Below, piece by piece: positions 35,817-45,195 of a DNA stretch of 64,000 nt. The position numbers were made by a program, and so were the translations under genes. Source of the stretch: Streptomyces sp. NBC_01214. GTDB lineage: Bacteria; Actinomycetota; Actinomycetes; Streptomycetales; Streptomycetaceae. The notes under the pieces were generated by a model that did not search any database, was not told the origin of the DNA, and saw only the letters and a program-made list of their open reading frames with translations. Each line of letters opens with the position of its first letter. Position 1 is the first letter of the stretch. The stretch is from assembly GCF_026340975.1 (NCBI RefSeq), contig NZ_JAPEOS010000001.1:4125001-4189000 (forward strand), read 5' to 3'.

Positions 35817-37271
35817 ATGCCACGAATGCGACGGAGACAACCGACCAAGGCGTGGGGCGCCGTGGCTGTGACGGGGGCCATGCTGGTCGTCGCCGCAGCG
35901 CCGGGCCGGGCGCCCGATGCTGACACCTCGGTGCCCGCCCTCGCGGGGGTGCCCCGCGAGGCCGCGGTCACCCTGCTGGTCGGACGGGTGCTGGACGAGG
36001 GCCGGGAATCCGACGACGGGCCCTGCACGGTGCGCATGTTCCGGCCCGGACTGTGCAGCGGCTGGCAGGAGCAGCGGGTACGGGCCACCGCCCGCGGCAT
36101 GGGATCCGTACTGAAGGAACCCTCCCTCGGCGACGCGGCGCGGGACGCGCGGGTGGAGGTCCTCCCCACGGACTCCGGCGGGCCGCTCCAGATCGCCCTC
36201 GCGGACGCGGGCCGCCTCACGGACGTGACCGTGCGCGACGGGCGCGGCCGGCACCTGGCCGGCGCCCTCGCGCCGGACAACGAGCGCTGGCTCAACAGCG
36301 AGCCGATGCGGGCGGGGGAGAGCTACACCGTGCAGGTCGGAGCGCTGGACGGGGACGGGACCCCGGTCGGCGTGACCATGGCGTTCCGGACCGCGCCGCC
36401 CCCGGACGGGGGCAGGCTGACGGTCGAGTTCGGGCCGGAACCCGGCACGTACGGAGCCGGGGAGATCGTGACGGCGAGCCTCAGCCGCCCCGTGCCCGCC
36501 GACGACCTCCCGGCCCGCGCCCGGCTGGAACGGGCCCTACAGGTGACCTCGGAGCCCCAGGTCGAGGGCGCGTGGCACTGGGTCGACGAATCGACCCTGC
36601 ACTTCCGGCCGCGTACGTACTGGCCCGCCCACACCGTCGTCCGGGTCCGCAGCGGTCTCGACGGGGTCGAGGTCGGGGACCACGACTACGGCGGCCCCTC
36701 CGACGCGGTGCAGTTCACCATCGCGGACCGGATCGAGGCCGTCACCGACTCCGCCACCCACCGGATGACCGTGCGCCGCAACGGACGGGTCATCAGGACG
36801 ATCCCGGTCACCACCGGCAAGGAGGGCTTCCGGACCCGCAGCGGCATCAAGGTCGTGCTGCGCAAGGAGTCCAAGGTCCGGATGCGCGGTGACACGGTCG
36901 GCATCCAGCGCGGCACCAGCGAGTTCTACGACCTGCCCGTCTCCTACGCGACCCGGGTGACCTGGAGCGGCGAGTACATCCACGCCGCGCCCTGGTCGGT
37001 CGAGGCGCAGGGCGAGGAGAACGTGAGCCACGGCTGTACGGGCATGAGCACCGAGAACGCCGCCTGGTTCTTCGAGACCGTCCGCGAAGGGGACATCGTG
37101 GAGGTGGTCAACAGCGGCGGTGCGAAGATGGCGCCCTTCGACAACGGGTTCGGCGACTGGAACGTGGACTGGCGGACCTGGCTGGCGGGCAGCGCCCTGG
37201 CCGCCATCGACGGGGGTCCGGAGGACTCACCGACCACCCCCGTCGCGTTCAGGCTGCACCCGACCACCTGA
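35817..37271 (+). CDS. L,D-transpeptidase with Ig-like domain
   Basis: This encodes 484 residues from MPRMRRRQPT; TTTGAT (35805-35810) ends 6 nt before ATG and no Shine-Dalgarno sequence is visible. An N-terminal hydrophobic segment (GAVAVTGAMLVVAAAPG) acts as signal anchor. After a region found in actinobacterial LDTs comes an Ig-like module (LTVEFGPEPG to VQFTIAD) and then the YkuD domain with catalytic Cys407 in SHGCTGMS. Such enzymes make 3-3 crosslinks in peptidoglycan and confer beta-lactam tolerance. The active site variant HGCTGM instead of HGCxRM is common in the actinobacterial branch. Confidence 0.92.
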   Translation: MPRMRRRQPTKAWGAVAVTGAMLVVAAAPGRAPDADTSVPALAGVPREAAVTLLVGRVLDEGRESDDGPCTVRMFRPGLCSGWQEQRVRATARGMGSVLKEPSLGDAARDARVEVLPTDSGGPLQIALADAGRLTDVTVRDGRGRHLAGALAPDNERWLNSEPMRAGESYTVQVGALDGDGTPVGVTMAFRTAPPPDGGRLTVEFGPEPGTYGAGEIVTASLSRPVPADDLPARARLERALQVTSEPQVEGAWHWVDESTLHFRPRTYWPAHTVVRVRSGLDGVEVGDHDYGGPSDAVQFTIADRIEAVTDSATHRMTVRRNGRVIRTIPVTTGKEGFRTRSGIKVVLRKESKVRMRGDTVGIQRGTSEFYDLPVSYATRVTWSGEYIHAAPWSVEAQGEENVSHGCTGMSTENAAWFFETVREGDIVEVVNSGGAKMAPFDNGFGDWNVDWRTWLAGSALAAIDGGPEDSPTTPVAFRLHPTT

Positions 37272-37296
37272 GCCGTGACCGGACTACGATCACCAC

Positions 37297-37995
37297 ATGA
37301 TCAAAGGAGTGATGTTCGACTTCTCCGGCACACTGCTGCGCGTCGAGTCGACCGAGGAGTGGCTCGCCGCCGCCCTCGCGGAGACCGGCGTCCCGCTGGC
37401 CGAGGAAGCGTTCGGCGAGACGGCGCGGCGGCTGACCGAGTACGGCGCACTGCCCGGCGGGCCGTCGCCCCGGCACGTGCCGGCGCACCTCGACACCTTG
37501 TGGGAGCAGCGGGACATCAGCGCCGAGCAGCACCGGGCGGCCTACGGCGGCTTGACCCGCGCCGCCGGGATCACGGACCCGGAGCTGGAGCAGGCCCTCT
37601 ACGACCGCCACATGACCCCCGCCGCCTGGCGCCCCTACCCGGACATCGGGCCCACCCTGCGCGCACTGCGCCGCCGGGGGCTGCCGGTGGCCGTGGTCAG
37701 CAACATCGGATGGGACCTGCGACCGGTCTTCCGCACGCACGGGCTCGACGAACTGGTCGACGCCTACGTGCTCTCCTTCGAGCTGGGCATCCAGAAGCCC
37801 GATCCGGTGATCTTCCGAACGGCATGCGACCGGCTGGGCCTGGCCCCCGCCGATGTGCTGATGGTCGGCGACAGCGTCGAGGCGGACGGCGGCGCGCGGG
37901 CGCTCGGCTGTCCGGTGCACTTCGTCGAGCACCTCCCGGTCGACCGGCGGCCGGGCGGACTGGCCCCGCTCCTGGACCTGCTCGGGCCCGCTTAG
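37297..37995 (+). CDS. HAD-family hydrolase with altered motif I
   Basis: This encodes 232 residues starting MIKGVMFDFSGTLL. TACGAT (37285-37290) ends 6 nt before ATG, so the mRNA is probably leaderless. HAD motifs: nucleophile Asp8 in DFSGT, Thr/Ser of motif II in VVSNIG, Lys of motif III in GIQKPDP, and GDSVEADG of motif IV. The acid/base Asp two residues after the nucleophile is replaced by Ser10. In classical phosphatases that Asp protonates the leaving group, so the reaction may be slow, or of dehalogenase or phosphonatase type. The cap domain is the C1 helical bundle. It is convergent with the next small gene. Confidence 0.85.
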   Translation: MIKGVMFDFSGTLLRVESTEEWLAAALAETGVPLAEEAFGETARRLTEYGALPGGPSPRHVPAHLDTLWEQRDISAEQHRAAYGGLTRAAGITDPELEQALYDRHMTPAAWRPYPDIGPTLRALRRRGLPVAVVSNIGWDLRPVFRTHGLDELVDAYVLSFELGIQKPDPVIFRTACDRLGLAPADVLMVGDSVEADGGARALGCPVHFVEHLPVDRRPGGLAPLLDLLGPA

Positions 37996-38000
37996 CGGTC

Positions 38001-38030
38001 GGCTCCTGACCGCCGCGGCGGTCAGGAGCC
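38001..38030. terminator. 30-bp perfect palindrome between convergent genes
   Basis: Positions 38001-38030 form a perfect 30-bp palindrome, arms starting GGCTCCTGACCGCC. It lies 5 bp after the HAD stop codon and contains, at 38022-38024, the stop codon of the leftward Cys-rich gene. It can form a 13-14-bp hairpin on both transcripts and so serves as a bidirectional terminator. Confidence 0.75.
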
Positions 38031-38279
38031 GGGTCGGGCGCCCGTGCCGCGATTCCACACGGAGCGGGTGGCTCCGAAGCCGCTCTCGTGCACCCAGACG
38101 TGGGTGCACCCGGGGCACTGGAGGTGGAGCATGCTGCCGGTGTTGGTGAGCAGGTAGCGCCAGTGGGTGGAGCAGGTACGCCGCTGCTCACAGGGTTCGC
38201 AGCCGCGCGCGTCCGCACACTTCGGGCAGGCCACCCAGGCACGTCGCCCGGGGTCGGCCTGCGGGTCAAGCGGCAGCAC
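38022..38279 (-). CDS. Small Cys/His-rich zinc-binding protein
   Basis: This encodes 85 residues from GTG 38279 (VLPLDPQADPG). Three CxxC-type pairs and histidines are spaced for two zinc sites: VACPKCADARGCEPCEQRR, TCSTHWRYLL and LQCPGCTHVW. The start lies inside the end of the preceding gene (14-bp overlap), so translation is coupled. The ADPGRRAWVACPKCADxxGC...LHLQCPGCTHLW pattern is one I recall from streptomycete hypothetical proteins with no proven role. Confidence 0.75.
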   Translation of the reverse strand: MLPLDPQADPGRRAWVACPKCADARGCEPCEQRRTCSTHWRYLLTNTGSMLHLQCPGCTHVWVHESGFGATRSVWNRGTGARPGS

Positions 38280-38550
38280 GGCCGTCTCCGCGCGCGGGCA
38301 GCACACCGGCCGCCACCAGGTCGTCGTAGAGGCGCTGCTGCTGCGCGTCGAGCCCGGAATAGAGCAGGTCGTAGGCGGCCTCCTCACCGAGGAGCACCTC
38401 CATCGGATCCCAGTCCGGGCCGAGGGCCGCCATCACCTGGGCGCGCCGGAGCACCTCCTGAGAGGTGAGGTCGACGGCGAAATCGACCAGCTCGGACGCG
38501 TCGGGGGCACCGGAGGCGTCGGACGGCGGGGTGCGGTCGTGGGGGGCCAT
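38266..38550 (-). CDS. Small acidic helical protein
   Basis: This encodes 94 residues, MAPHDRTPPS onward. The N-terminus is disordered, then come helices with conserved-looking blocks VDFAVDLTSQEVLRRAQVMA, LGPDWDPMEVLLGEEAAYD and YSGLDAQQQRLYDDLVAAGV. It resembles a streptomycete DUF6400-type family by memory. The gene is leaderless: TAACTT ends 7 nt before ATG and a good -35 lies 18 bp further up. It is the first gene of a two-gene unit with the Cys-rich protein, to which it may bind. Confidence 0.7.
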   Translation of the reverse strand: MAPHDRTPPSDASGAPDASELVDFAVDLTSQEVLRRAQVMAALGPDWDPMEVLLGEEAAYDLLYSGLDAQQQRLYDDLVAAGVLPARGDGRAAA

Positions 38551-38557
38551 GACATCG

Positions 38558-38587
38558 AAGTTAGGTAGCCCTTCCTTCTCCGGTCAA
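38558..38587 (-). promoter_or_regulatory. Vegetative promoter, leaderless
   Basis: On the minus strand TTGACC (38587-38582) and TAACTT (38563-38558) are exactly 18 bp apart, near-consensus for the principal sigma factor. Seven nt separate the -10 from the ATG at 38550, so the mRNA should begin at or next to the start codon. Confidence 0.7.
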
Positions 38588-38831
38588 GGGAGGGTGGGCG
38601 GAGTCACATTCCGCTGGTCAGGGGGTGCGCGGGCCCGGGTGTGGCGCGCCGGGCGGGGCGGCGGGCGCGGGAGCGGGGCGTGACAAATGTAATGGCCTGT
38701 CAAGGTGCTTCTCCTTCTGGAGGTTGATGCCCCATTCGTCCTGACGGAGGAGGTCACGGCGCGGGTCCGGAGCGAAGAATTGAAGGGACCAAGATCGCCG
38801 GGCCCCACCGGGCCACCGACGAGGAGCCGCC

Positions 38832-40220
38832 GTGCCCCACACCCGCCCTGCCGACCGACCCGCACCGCGACTGCGCCGCGCCGCCTCGGCCACCGCCGTC
38901 GCCTTGGCCCTGCTGGCGGGCCTCGCGCCGGCCGCGAGCGCCGCCGTCCTGGAATCGTCGAGCGGCTACGGCCAGGACGCCGGCCGGCGCCTCGACCGGC
39001 CGCAGCTGCAGGCGGGGCTGAACGCGATCCAGGAGGCGGGCGTGTACGGCGTCTACTCCGGGGTCCGCGACGGCCGCGAGCGCTTCGACGGCGCCGCCGG
39101 CCTCGCCGACGTCGCCACCGGGCGCAAGGTCCGCCCCGACCTCCGGCACCGCGTCGGCAGCGTCACCAAGACGTTCACCTCCGTGGCCGTCCTCCAGCAG
39201 TCCGCGAAGGGCAGGGTGGACCTGGACCGGCCGGTCGGCGACTACGTGCCCGAGCTGCTGCCCGGCGAGCGCGGCCGCAAGGTGACCGTACGCATGCTCC
39301 TCAACCACACCAGCGGGATCCACGACTACATCGGCGACGCCTTCCCCTCCCTCCTGAAGCTGACCACGGAGAGCCTGGACGAGCACCGCTACCGCACGAT
39401 CAAGCCCGCCGAGCTGATCGGCTACGGGGTGGCCAGGCCGCAGCTGTTCGAGCCCGGCACCGACTGGTCCTACTCCAACACCAACTACCTGCTGCTCGGC
39501 GAGGTGCTCCGCAAGGTGACGGGCCAGGACCCGGAGCAGGTGATCACACGGGACGTGATCCGGCGCGCGGGGCTGCGCGACACCTACTTCCCCGGTACCG
39601 ACCCGCGCATCCGCGGGGCCCACGCCCGCATGTACGAGAGCTTCTACGGGCTCATAGACCCGCCGCGGGACTACAGCGACTACAACATGACCTGGGCCGG
39701 TACCGCCGGGGCCCTCGTCTCCACCCCGCAGGACCTCAACACCTTCTACCGCGCCCTGCTGGGCGGCGACCTCCTGTCGCGCCGCCAGCTGGACCAGATG
39801 CGCACCACCGTCGACGTCAAGGACGAGACGGGCGCCGTGGTCATGCACTACGGCCTCGGCATCTACTCCATCGACACGCCGTGCGGCCCGGCCTGGGGCC
39901 ATGACGGGGGAGTCTTCGGCGCCGGCACCTGGGCCCTGTCCAGCCCGGACGGCCGCCGCCAGTTCGCCATCGGGTACAACCTTATGAAGTACCAGCGCCC
40001 CAACGCGGACGGCACCGCCTTCGACCCGCATCCGGCCGATGCCGCGATGCGGGACTACCGCGACCGGTCCCTGTGCGGCACCACCGCGCCGCACGCCCCG
40101 GACCCGGCCGCGAAGAACCGCTCCGCCGAGATCCCGTCGGCCGAGGTCCCGGCCGCTCCGCGCGTACTGCCCCCGAGCCTGCCGGCGCTCCCCGGACCGC
40201 TGTCGGGTCCCGTCCGCTGA
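38832..40220 (+). CDS. Secreted serine hydrolase (beta-lactamase/D-Ala-D-Ala carboxypeptidase type)
   Basis: This encodes 462 residues from GTG 38832 with GAGGAG upstream. A signal peptide runs to about residue 38 (AVALALLAGLAPAASAA). Class-C-like motifs: Ser110-x-x-Lys113 in GSVTKTF, the YSNTNY motif for the catalytic Tyr, and the HDG triad in AWGHDGG. LLNHTSGI, conserved in the esterase/carboxypeptidase branch, is also present. The C-terminus is Pro/Ala-rich and may cross the wall. It probably cleaves D-amino peptides or esters outside the cell; true beta-lactamase activity is not implied. Confidence 0.92.
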   Translation: MPHTRPADRPAPRLRRAASATAVALALLAGLAPAASAAVLESSSGYGQDAGRRLDRPQLQAGLNAIQEAGVYGVYSGVRDGRERFDGAAGLADVATGRKVRPDLRHRVGSVTKTFTSVAVLQQSAKGRVDLDRPVGDYVPELLPGERGRKVTVRMLLNHTSGIHDYIGDAFPSLLKLTTESLDEHRYRTIKPAELIGYGVARPQLFEPGTDWSYSNTNYLLLGEVLRKVTGQDPEQVITRDVIRRAGLRDTYFPGTDPRIRGAHARMYESFYGLIDPPRDYSDYNMTWAGTAGALVSTPQDLNTFYRALLGGDLLSRRQLDQMRTTVDVKDETGAVVMHYGLGIYSIDTPCGPAWGHDGGVFGAGTWALSSPDGRRQFAIGYNLMKYQRPNADGTAFDPHPADAAMRDYRDRSLCGTTAPHAPDPAAKNRSAEIPSAEVPAAPRVLPPSLPALPGPLSGPVR

Positions 40221-40316
40221 TCGGACACGGGTGGGCCGCCGGCCGGGTCCTTACGGATCCGTGACGTGCGGCCCGGTGCGCGTCGCGCAGGACCGTCCGC
40301 GGCTTAGCGTCGGGGC

Positions 40317-41354
40317 ATGCGCGTACTTGTGACTGGAGGCGCGGGCTTCATCGGCTCGCACATCGTCGCCGAGCTGATCGGCCGCGGCCATGAGCCGGTG
40401 GTCTTCGACCTGGCGGAGGGTGGGCGGGACGGGCGGGACGTACGGGACCCGGATGCCGTGGCGCAGGCGCTGGCAGGCGTGGACGCGGTCTGTCACCAGG
40501 CGGCCAAGGTGGGGCTCGGGAAGGACTTCGGGGACGCGCCCGGCTACGTCTCGGCCAACGACCTGGGCACCGCGGTGCTGCTGGCCGAGATGGCACGGGC
40601 GCGGGTGCCGCGGCTGCTGCTCGCCGGGTCGATGGTCGTCTACGGCGAGGGACGCTACGAGTGCCCCGCCCACGGCACGGTCCGGCCCGGCCCGCGCGCC
40701 GAGAGCGATCTGCGGGCCGGGCGGTTCGAGCCGCGCTGCCCGGTCTGCGGCGCCGACCTGGCGCCGGGGCTGGTCACGGAGGACGCTCCGACGGACCCCC
40801 GGAACGTCTACGCCACGACCAAGCTCGCCCAGGAACACCTCGCGTCCTCCTGGGCCCGGGCCACCGGCGGACGCGTCATCTCGCTGCGCTACCACAACGT
40901 CTACGGGCCGGGGATGCCCCGCGACACCCCGTACGCGGGGGTGGCCGCGCTGTTCAGGTCCTCGCTCGCGCGGGGCGGGGCGCCGCGCGTCTTCGAGGAC
41001 GGCGGACAGCGCCGGGACTTCGTCCACGTGCGGGACGTGGCCGCGGCCAACGCGGTGGCGCTGGAGCACTTTGCCCGGGCGGACGCGGGCGCCGGAGCCG
41101 CGGGCTTCACGGCGTACAACGTCGGCAGCGGCGACCCGCGGACCGTCGGTGACATGGCCGGGGCGCTGGCCGCCGCCTGTGGTGGCCCGGCCCCGGTCGT
41201 CACCGGCGAGTACCGGCTCGGCGACGTCCGGCACATCACCGCCGACTCGGCGCGCCTGCGCCGCGAACTGGGCTGGCGACCGGCCGTCCCCTTCGCCGCG
41301 GGCATGACCGAACTGGCCACCGGTCAGGCCGTTTCCCGTGCGACGGGACCGTGA
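40317..41354 (+). CDS. NAD-dependent epimerase/dehydratase with zinc-ribbon insertion
   Basis: This encodes 345 residues. TAGCGT (40305-40310) ends 6 nt before ATG and no ribosome site is visible (leaderless). The extended SDR signature is complete: TGGAGFIGSH (residues 6-15), Ser105 in AGSMVVYG and Tyr165-x3-Lys169 in YATTK, with HNVYGPG and RRDFVHVRDVA of the sugar-nucleotide branch. Between the Ser and Tyr sits an insertion with Cys116-x2-His119 and Cys141-x2-Cys144, which should form a zinc ribbon near the substrate site. The sugar nucleotide is unknown. Downstream 17 bp lies a short TTG-started frame. Confidence 0.9.
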   Translation: MRVLVTGGAGFIGSHIVAELIGRGHEPVVFDLAEGGRDGRDVRDPDAVAQALAGVDAVCHQAAKVGLGKDFGDAPGYVSANDLGTAVLLAEMARARVPRLLLAGSMVVYGEGRYECPAHGTVRPGPRAESDLRAGRFEPRCPVCGADLAPGLVTEDAPTDPRNVYATTKLAQEHLASSWARATGGRVISLRYHNVYGPGMPRDTPYAGVAALFRSSLARGGAPRVFEDGGQRRDFVHVRDVAAANAVALEHFARADAGAGAAGFTAYNVGSGDPRTVGDMAGALAAACGGPAPVVTGEYRLGDVRHITADSARLRRELGWRPAVPFAAGMTELATGQAVSRATGP

Positions 41355-41371
41355 CACAGGCGTAGCAGACC

Positions 41372-41560
41372 TTGGTCATCCGAGCGGACTTCAAGCTGCT
41401 CCTGCACGGCACCGACCAGCAGCGCGCGTCCTTCTTCGCCCCTGCCTGGGGGGCCGCGTTCGAGCCCTGCCAGGAGGTTTCCGAGCCCGAGCTGCCCCTG
41501 ACCGCCGGCAAGTCCGTCACGACCGGCACCGCGGCCGAGGTCGGCTGGAAGGTGGGCTGA
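41372..41560 (+). CDS. Short frame with coding-like codon use, possible gene remnant
   Basis: This is a 62-codon frame that can only start at TTG 41372, because a TAG lies just upstream. Almost every third position is G or C, as in real genes of this genome. The protein MVIRADFKLL to AAEVGWKVG matches nothing I know. It may be a small gene using a TTG start or the tail of a lost gene. Support is limited to codon bias. Confidence 0.35.
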   Translation: MVIRADFKLLLHGTDQQRASFFAPAWGAAFEPCQEVSEPELPLTAGKSVTTGTAAEVGWKVG

Positions 41561-41609
41561 CGGTCCGGGGCCCGCCGCACGTACGCAGGTCCCGGACCGC
41601 CGGCCGAGG

Positions 41610-42569
41610 TCAGCGGAACGAGTCGATGTTCTCGCTCACCCATGCGTCGTACGTGCGCGGGGGGCGGCCGATGACGTCCTGTACGGACGGCCGTTGGTCG
41701 AGCGTCCACCGCAGGAGCTCGGTGTACTGGGCGCCGTACACCTCGAGTGCGTGCAGCGTCACGTCGATCGCGCCCTCGGGCCAGCCGAGGGCGCGCCAAG
41801 CCGCGCGGCCCTCGTCGGGCGCCAGATCGACCATGGCGATGTCACGGCCGAGTGCCGCGGCGATGCTCCGTATCCGTGCACGGGTGCTCAGTGGCGGGCC
41901 CACCGCCTCCATGACCGTCCCGACGTGGTCGTCACCGGTCAGGGCGGCGGCCGCCACCGCGGCGAGGTCCTCCTCGTGGATGAACGGGTAGTGCCCCTCA
42001 CCGAGGAAGGCCTCCCGTACCACCCCGTCGGCCCGGACGGTGTCGGGCCAGTCCGACCCCGTGGCCGGGTAGGTGCCCTCGATGACGGCTCCCATCACGG
42101 CCGACGGCCGGATGTGCGTCCAGGCCATGCCCGAATGCTCCACCGCCCTCTCGATCGCCAGCCAGTACCAGGTCTCCGGCGGGTTCGCCTCCTCGTACTC
42201 CGGCCCGTGCGACGACAGCAGCACGACCTTCGCGGCGCCGGCGTCCCGAGCGAGAGCGAGCGCTTCTTTGACCGTCGACGGACGGGCACCGGCGAGGAAC
42301 ACGGACCCGACGCCGTCGAAGGCCCGGGCGCACTCCAGCGGTCGGGTGATGGACCCTTCCACGACTTCGACCGCCCCGGGCCAGCCGTCGCACTGGTCGG
42401 GCTCGGCCAGTACCCGCACGTGCCGGCCCGTGGCGAGCAACTGCCGCGCCAGGTGCCGGCCGACGATCCCGGTCGGGCTGTTGCCCTCGTCCTTGCGGGG
42501 GCTGACGACGGTCAACAGGCAACTGGCTTCGCCGGGCGGCGCCTTCTCGTCGTGCTCGAACCCGTCCAT
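41610..42569 (-). CDS. NmrA-like NAD(P)-binding reductase
   Basis: This encodes 319 residues from MDGFEHDEKA, preceded by GAAGGG. It is an atypical SDR: GNSPTGIVGRHLARQLL (nucleotide loop), VRVLAEP, VVEGSITRP, VLLSSHGPEY, and RPSAVMGAVIEG. The canonical catalytic Tyr-x3-Lys is not in place, which is usual for NmrA-type sensors and quinone reductases. It could sense NADP redox state or reduce a small molecule. It is convergent with the epimerase region and stands alone. Confidence 0.85.
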   Translation of the reverse strand: MDGFEHDEKAPPGEASCLLTVVSPRKDEGNSPTGIVGRHLARQLLATGRHVRVLAEPDQCDGWPGAVEVVEGSITRPLECARAFDGVGSVFLAGARPSTVKEALALARDAGAAKVVLLSSHGPEYEEANPPETWYWLAIERAVEHSGMAWTHIRPSAVMGAVIEGTYPATGSDWPDTVRADGVVREAFLGEGHYPFIHEEDLAAVAAAALTGDDHVGTVMEAVGPPLSTRARIRSIAAALGRDIAMVDLAPDEGRAAWRALGWPEGAIDVTLHALEVYGAQYTELLRWTLDQRPSVQDVIGRPPRTYDAWVSENIDSFR

Positions 42570-42875
42570 GGCAAGACCCTTCCACGCGTTGGCGGAGATC
42601 TTGCACCTGGCCGGACACCGGACGGCCGTAGCCGTATCCCGTGCCGAAGGGACCACGGCTGCGGATCGAGGTCGATCAGCCTAACAGGCGGCAATGGCCC
42701 GGCAATAGGGACCGGGGCCCGGGGTCCGGGGTCCGGAAGCCGAAGCCGATCGGCCGATGCGGTAGACCCTGCAGGTCTGCGGCCGACACGCCGACCTCGG
42801 GGCTAGCACATCGGTACGGTTGGATACAGAATGTAATCGTCTCACTACGCTCAGTATCGAAGCAGGAGGAATGGC

Positions 42876-43109
42876 ATGGCGGACCAGAACGGTGAAATCG
42901 CTATGGATCGAGTCCTTTCCGTGGAGGAAGGGGTGGCGATCAAGCAGCGCATCACCGCGAAGAAGGCGCTCAAGACCTGGCGCTGGATGGGCAACTACGG
43001 CGACCCCACCCAGGCCGCAGCCGTCGCGAACCAAGACCCACCGTGTCTGGCCGGGGAAGTCATGTTCACCATCAACGGCAGCCTGACCCCGGCCTGGATG
43101 TTCTTCTGA
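42876..43109 (+). CDS. Orphan 77-residue protein with hydrophobic C-terminus
   Basis: The ATG follows a strong GGAGG site 7 nt upstream (about 42865-42870). The N-terminal half is charged and helical (VLSVEEGVAIKQRITAKKAL), the C-terminal half is uncharged with a single Cys (DPPCLAGEVMFTINGSLTPA) and ends WMFF. The upstream 90 bp are unusually AT-rich for this window, with TTGGAT and TACGCT 20 bp apart as a possible promoter. Codon choice in the first 20 codons is relaxed. I recognise no family. The leader/core-like split recalls peptide precursors, but no modification enzyme is nearby. Confidence 0.6.
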   Translation: MADQNGEIAMDRVLSVEEGVAIKQRITAKKALKTWRWMGNYGDPTQAAAVANQDPPCLAGEVMFTINGSLTPAWMFF

Positions 43110-43133
43110 CCTCGACCTGACGAGCGGCGGACC

Positions 43134-44238
43134 CTAGCCGGTCGCGGCCGGCAGGGTCAGTTCGAAGCGGCAGCCGCCGGACACGTTGTGGACGTCCGCG
43201 CGGCCGGCGTGGGCCTCGACGATCCCCCTGACGATCGCGAGGCCCAGGCCCGCGCCCGAGGGAGGGGTACGGGCCGGGGTGCCGCGCCAGCCCGTGTCGA
43301 AGACGCGCGGCAGGTCCTCCTCGGGGATGCCTCCGCAAGCGTCGGTGACCGAGAGCACCACGGAGTCCGCGCGGCGTTCGGCGGCGATCGCGACCGTCCC
43401 GTCGGCCGGGGTGTGACGGATGGCGTTGACCAGGAGGTTGGACAACACCCGGGTCATCTCCTTGCCGTCCACCTCCACCGGGAGCGAGGCGACCCCCTCG
43501 CCGACCAGCCGTACGCCGTGCTCGCGGGCGAGCGCGTCGGTGCCGGCCACGGCGTCGCCCACCAGGTCATGGAGGGACATCCGGGTCAGGGTGAGGGACA
43601 GCGCGCCCGCGTGGATGCGGGAGAGCTCGAACAGGTCGCCGACCATGGAATTGAGGCGGTCGACCTCGGTACGGATCTGCCGGTGGTACCGGGCCGGATC
43701 GGCCGCCATGCCGTCCTCCAGCGCCTCCGACATGGCGCGCAGCCCGGCCAGCGGGGTGCGCAGATCGTGCGAGATCCAGGCCACGAGCTCGCGCCGCGAG
43801 GCCTCCAGGGCCCGCTCGCGCTCGCGGGAGGCGGCCAGCCGTTCGCTGGTGAGGGCCAGCTCGCGGCTCAGCGCCGTGAACTCGGCGGGCGCGGGCACGG
43901 CCGGTGCCACGAACGTACCCTCCTCCCCGAAGACCCGGGCCGCGCCGACGAGTTCCCGGCAGCGCCGCACGACCTGACGGCCCAGCAGCAGCGCGGTGGC
44001 CATGGAGACGACCGCGGCCGTCGCGACGACCGTGGTCACGACGGCCAGGTCGTGGGAGGACAGGAACATCGCCCAGGCCACGGTCAGCGTTCCGGCGAGC
44101 ATCGCGGTCACGGCGACCGCCGCGACGATCGTGAGGGAGACGGCGACGCTGCGCCGGCGCAGCATCCGCAGCGCCACGGCCCCGATCAGCCCGGCGGCGC
44201 CCGCGCCGAGGAGCGCGTACAGGGCGATCAGCAGGAAG

Positions 44239-44246
<8 letters not shown>
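43134..44246 (-). CDS. HisKA sensor histidine kinase
   Basis: This encodes 370 residues. Membrane helices lie at residues 4-30 and about 35-95 (LIALYALLGAGAAGLIGAVA, SLTIVAAVAVTAMLAGTLTV, VVTTVVATAAVVSMATALLL), followed by a HAMP-like stretch. The HisKA box is ELVAWISHDLRTPLAGLRAM, the ATPase has NLLVNAIRHTP, DACGGIPEEDLPRVFD and GAGLGLAIVRGIVEAHAG. No large extracellular sensor is present. It overlaps the response regulator gene by 8 bp downstream of it in the same operon. Confidence 0.95.
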
Positions 44247-45072
<826 letters not shown>

Positions 45073-45195
45073 GCCCCAAGGCTGTCACCCGCACGGGCCC
45101 GGGTGTGGAGCAGACCCCCTCCTGCGGGACGGCGTCCGCGTTTCGTAAGGTCTGCGGGCCCCCTTTCCCCGGACCTGATTCCTACGGTGTGGAGG

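Noticed and set aside
38561..38577. Iron-box-like TTAGGTAGCCCTTCCTT
   Set aside because: Only one half matches the DmdR/IdeR consensus and the match lies within the spacer of a good vegetative promoter.
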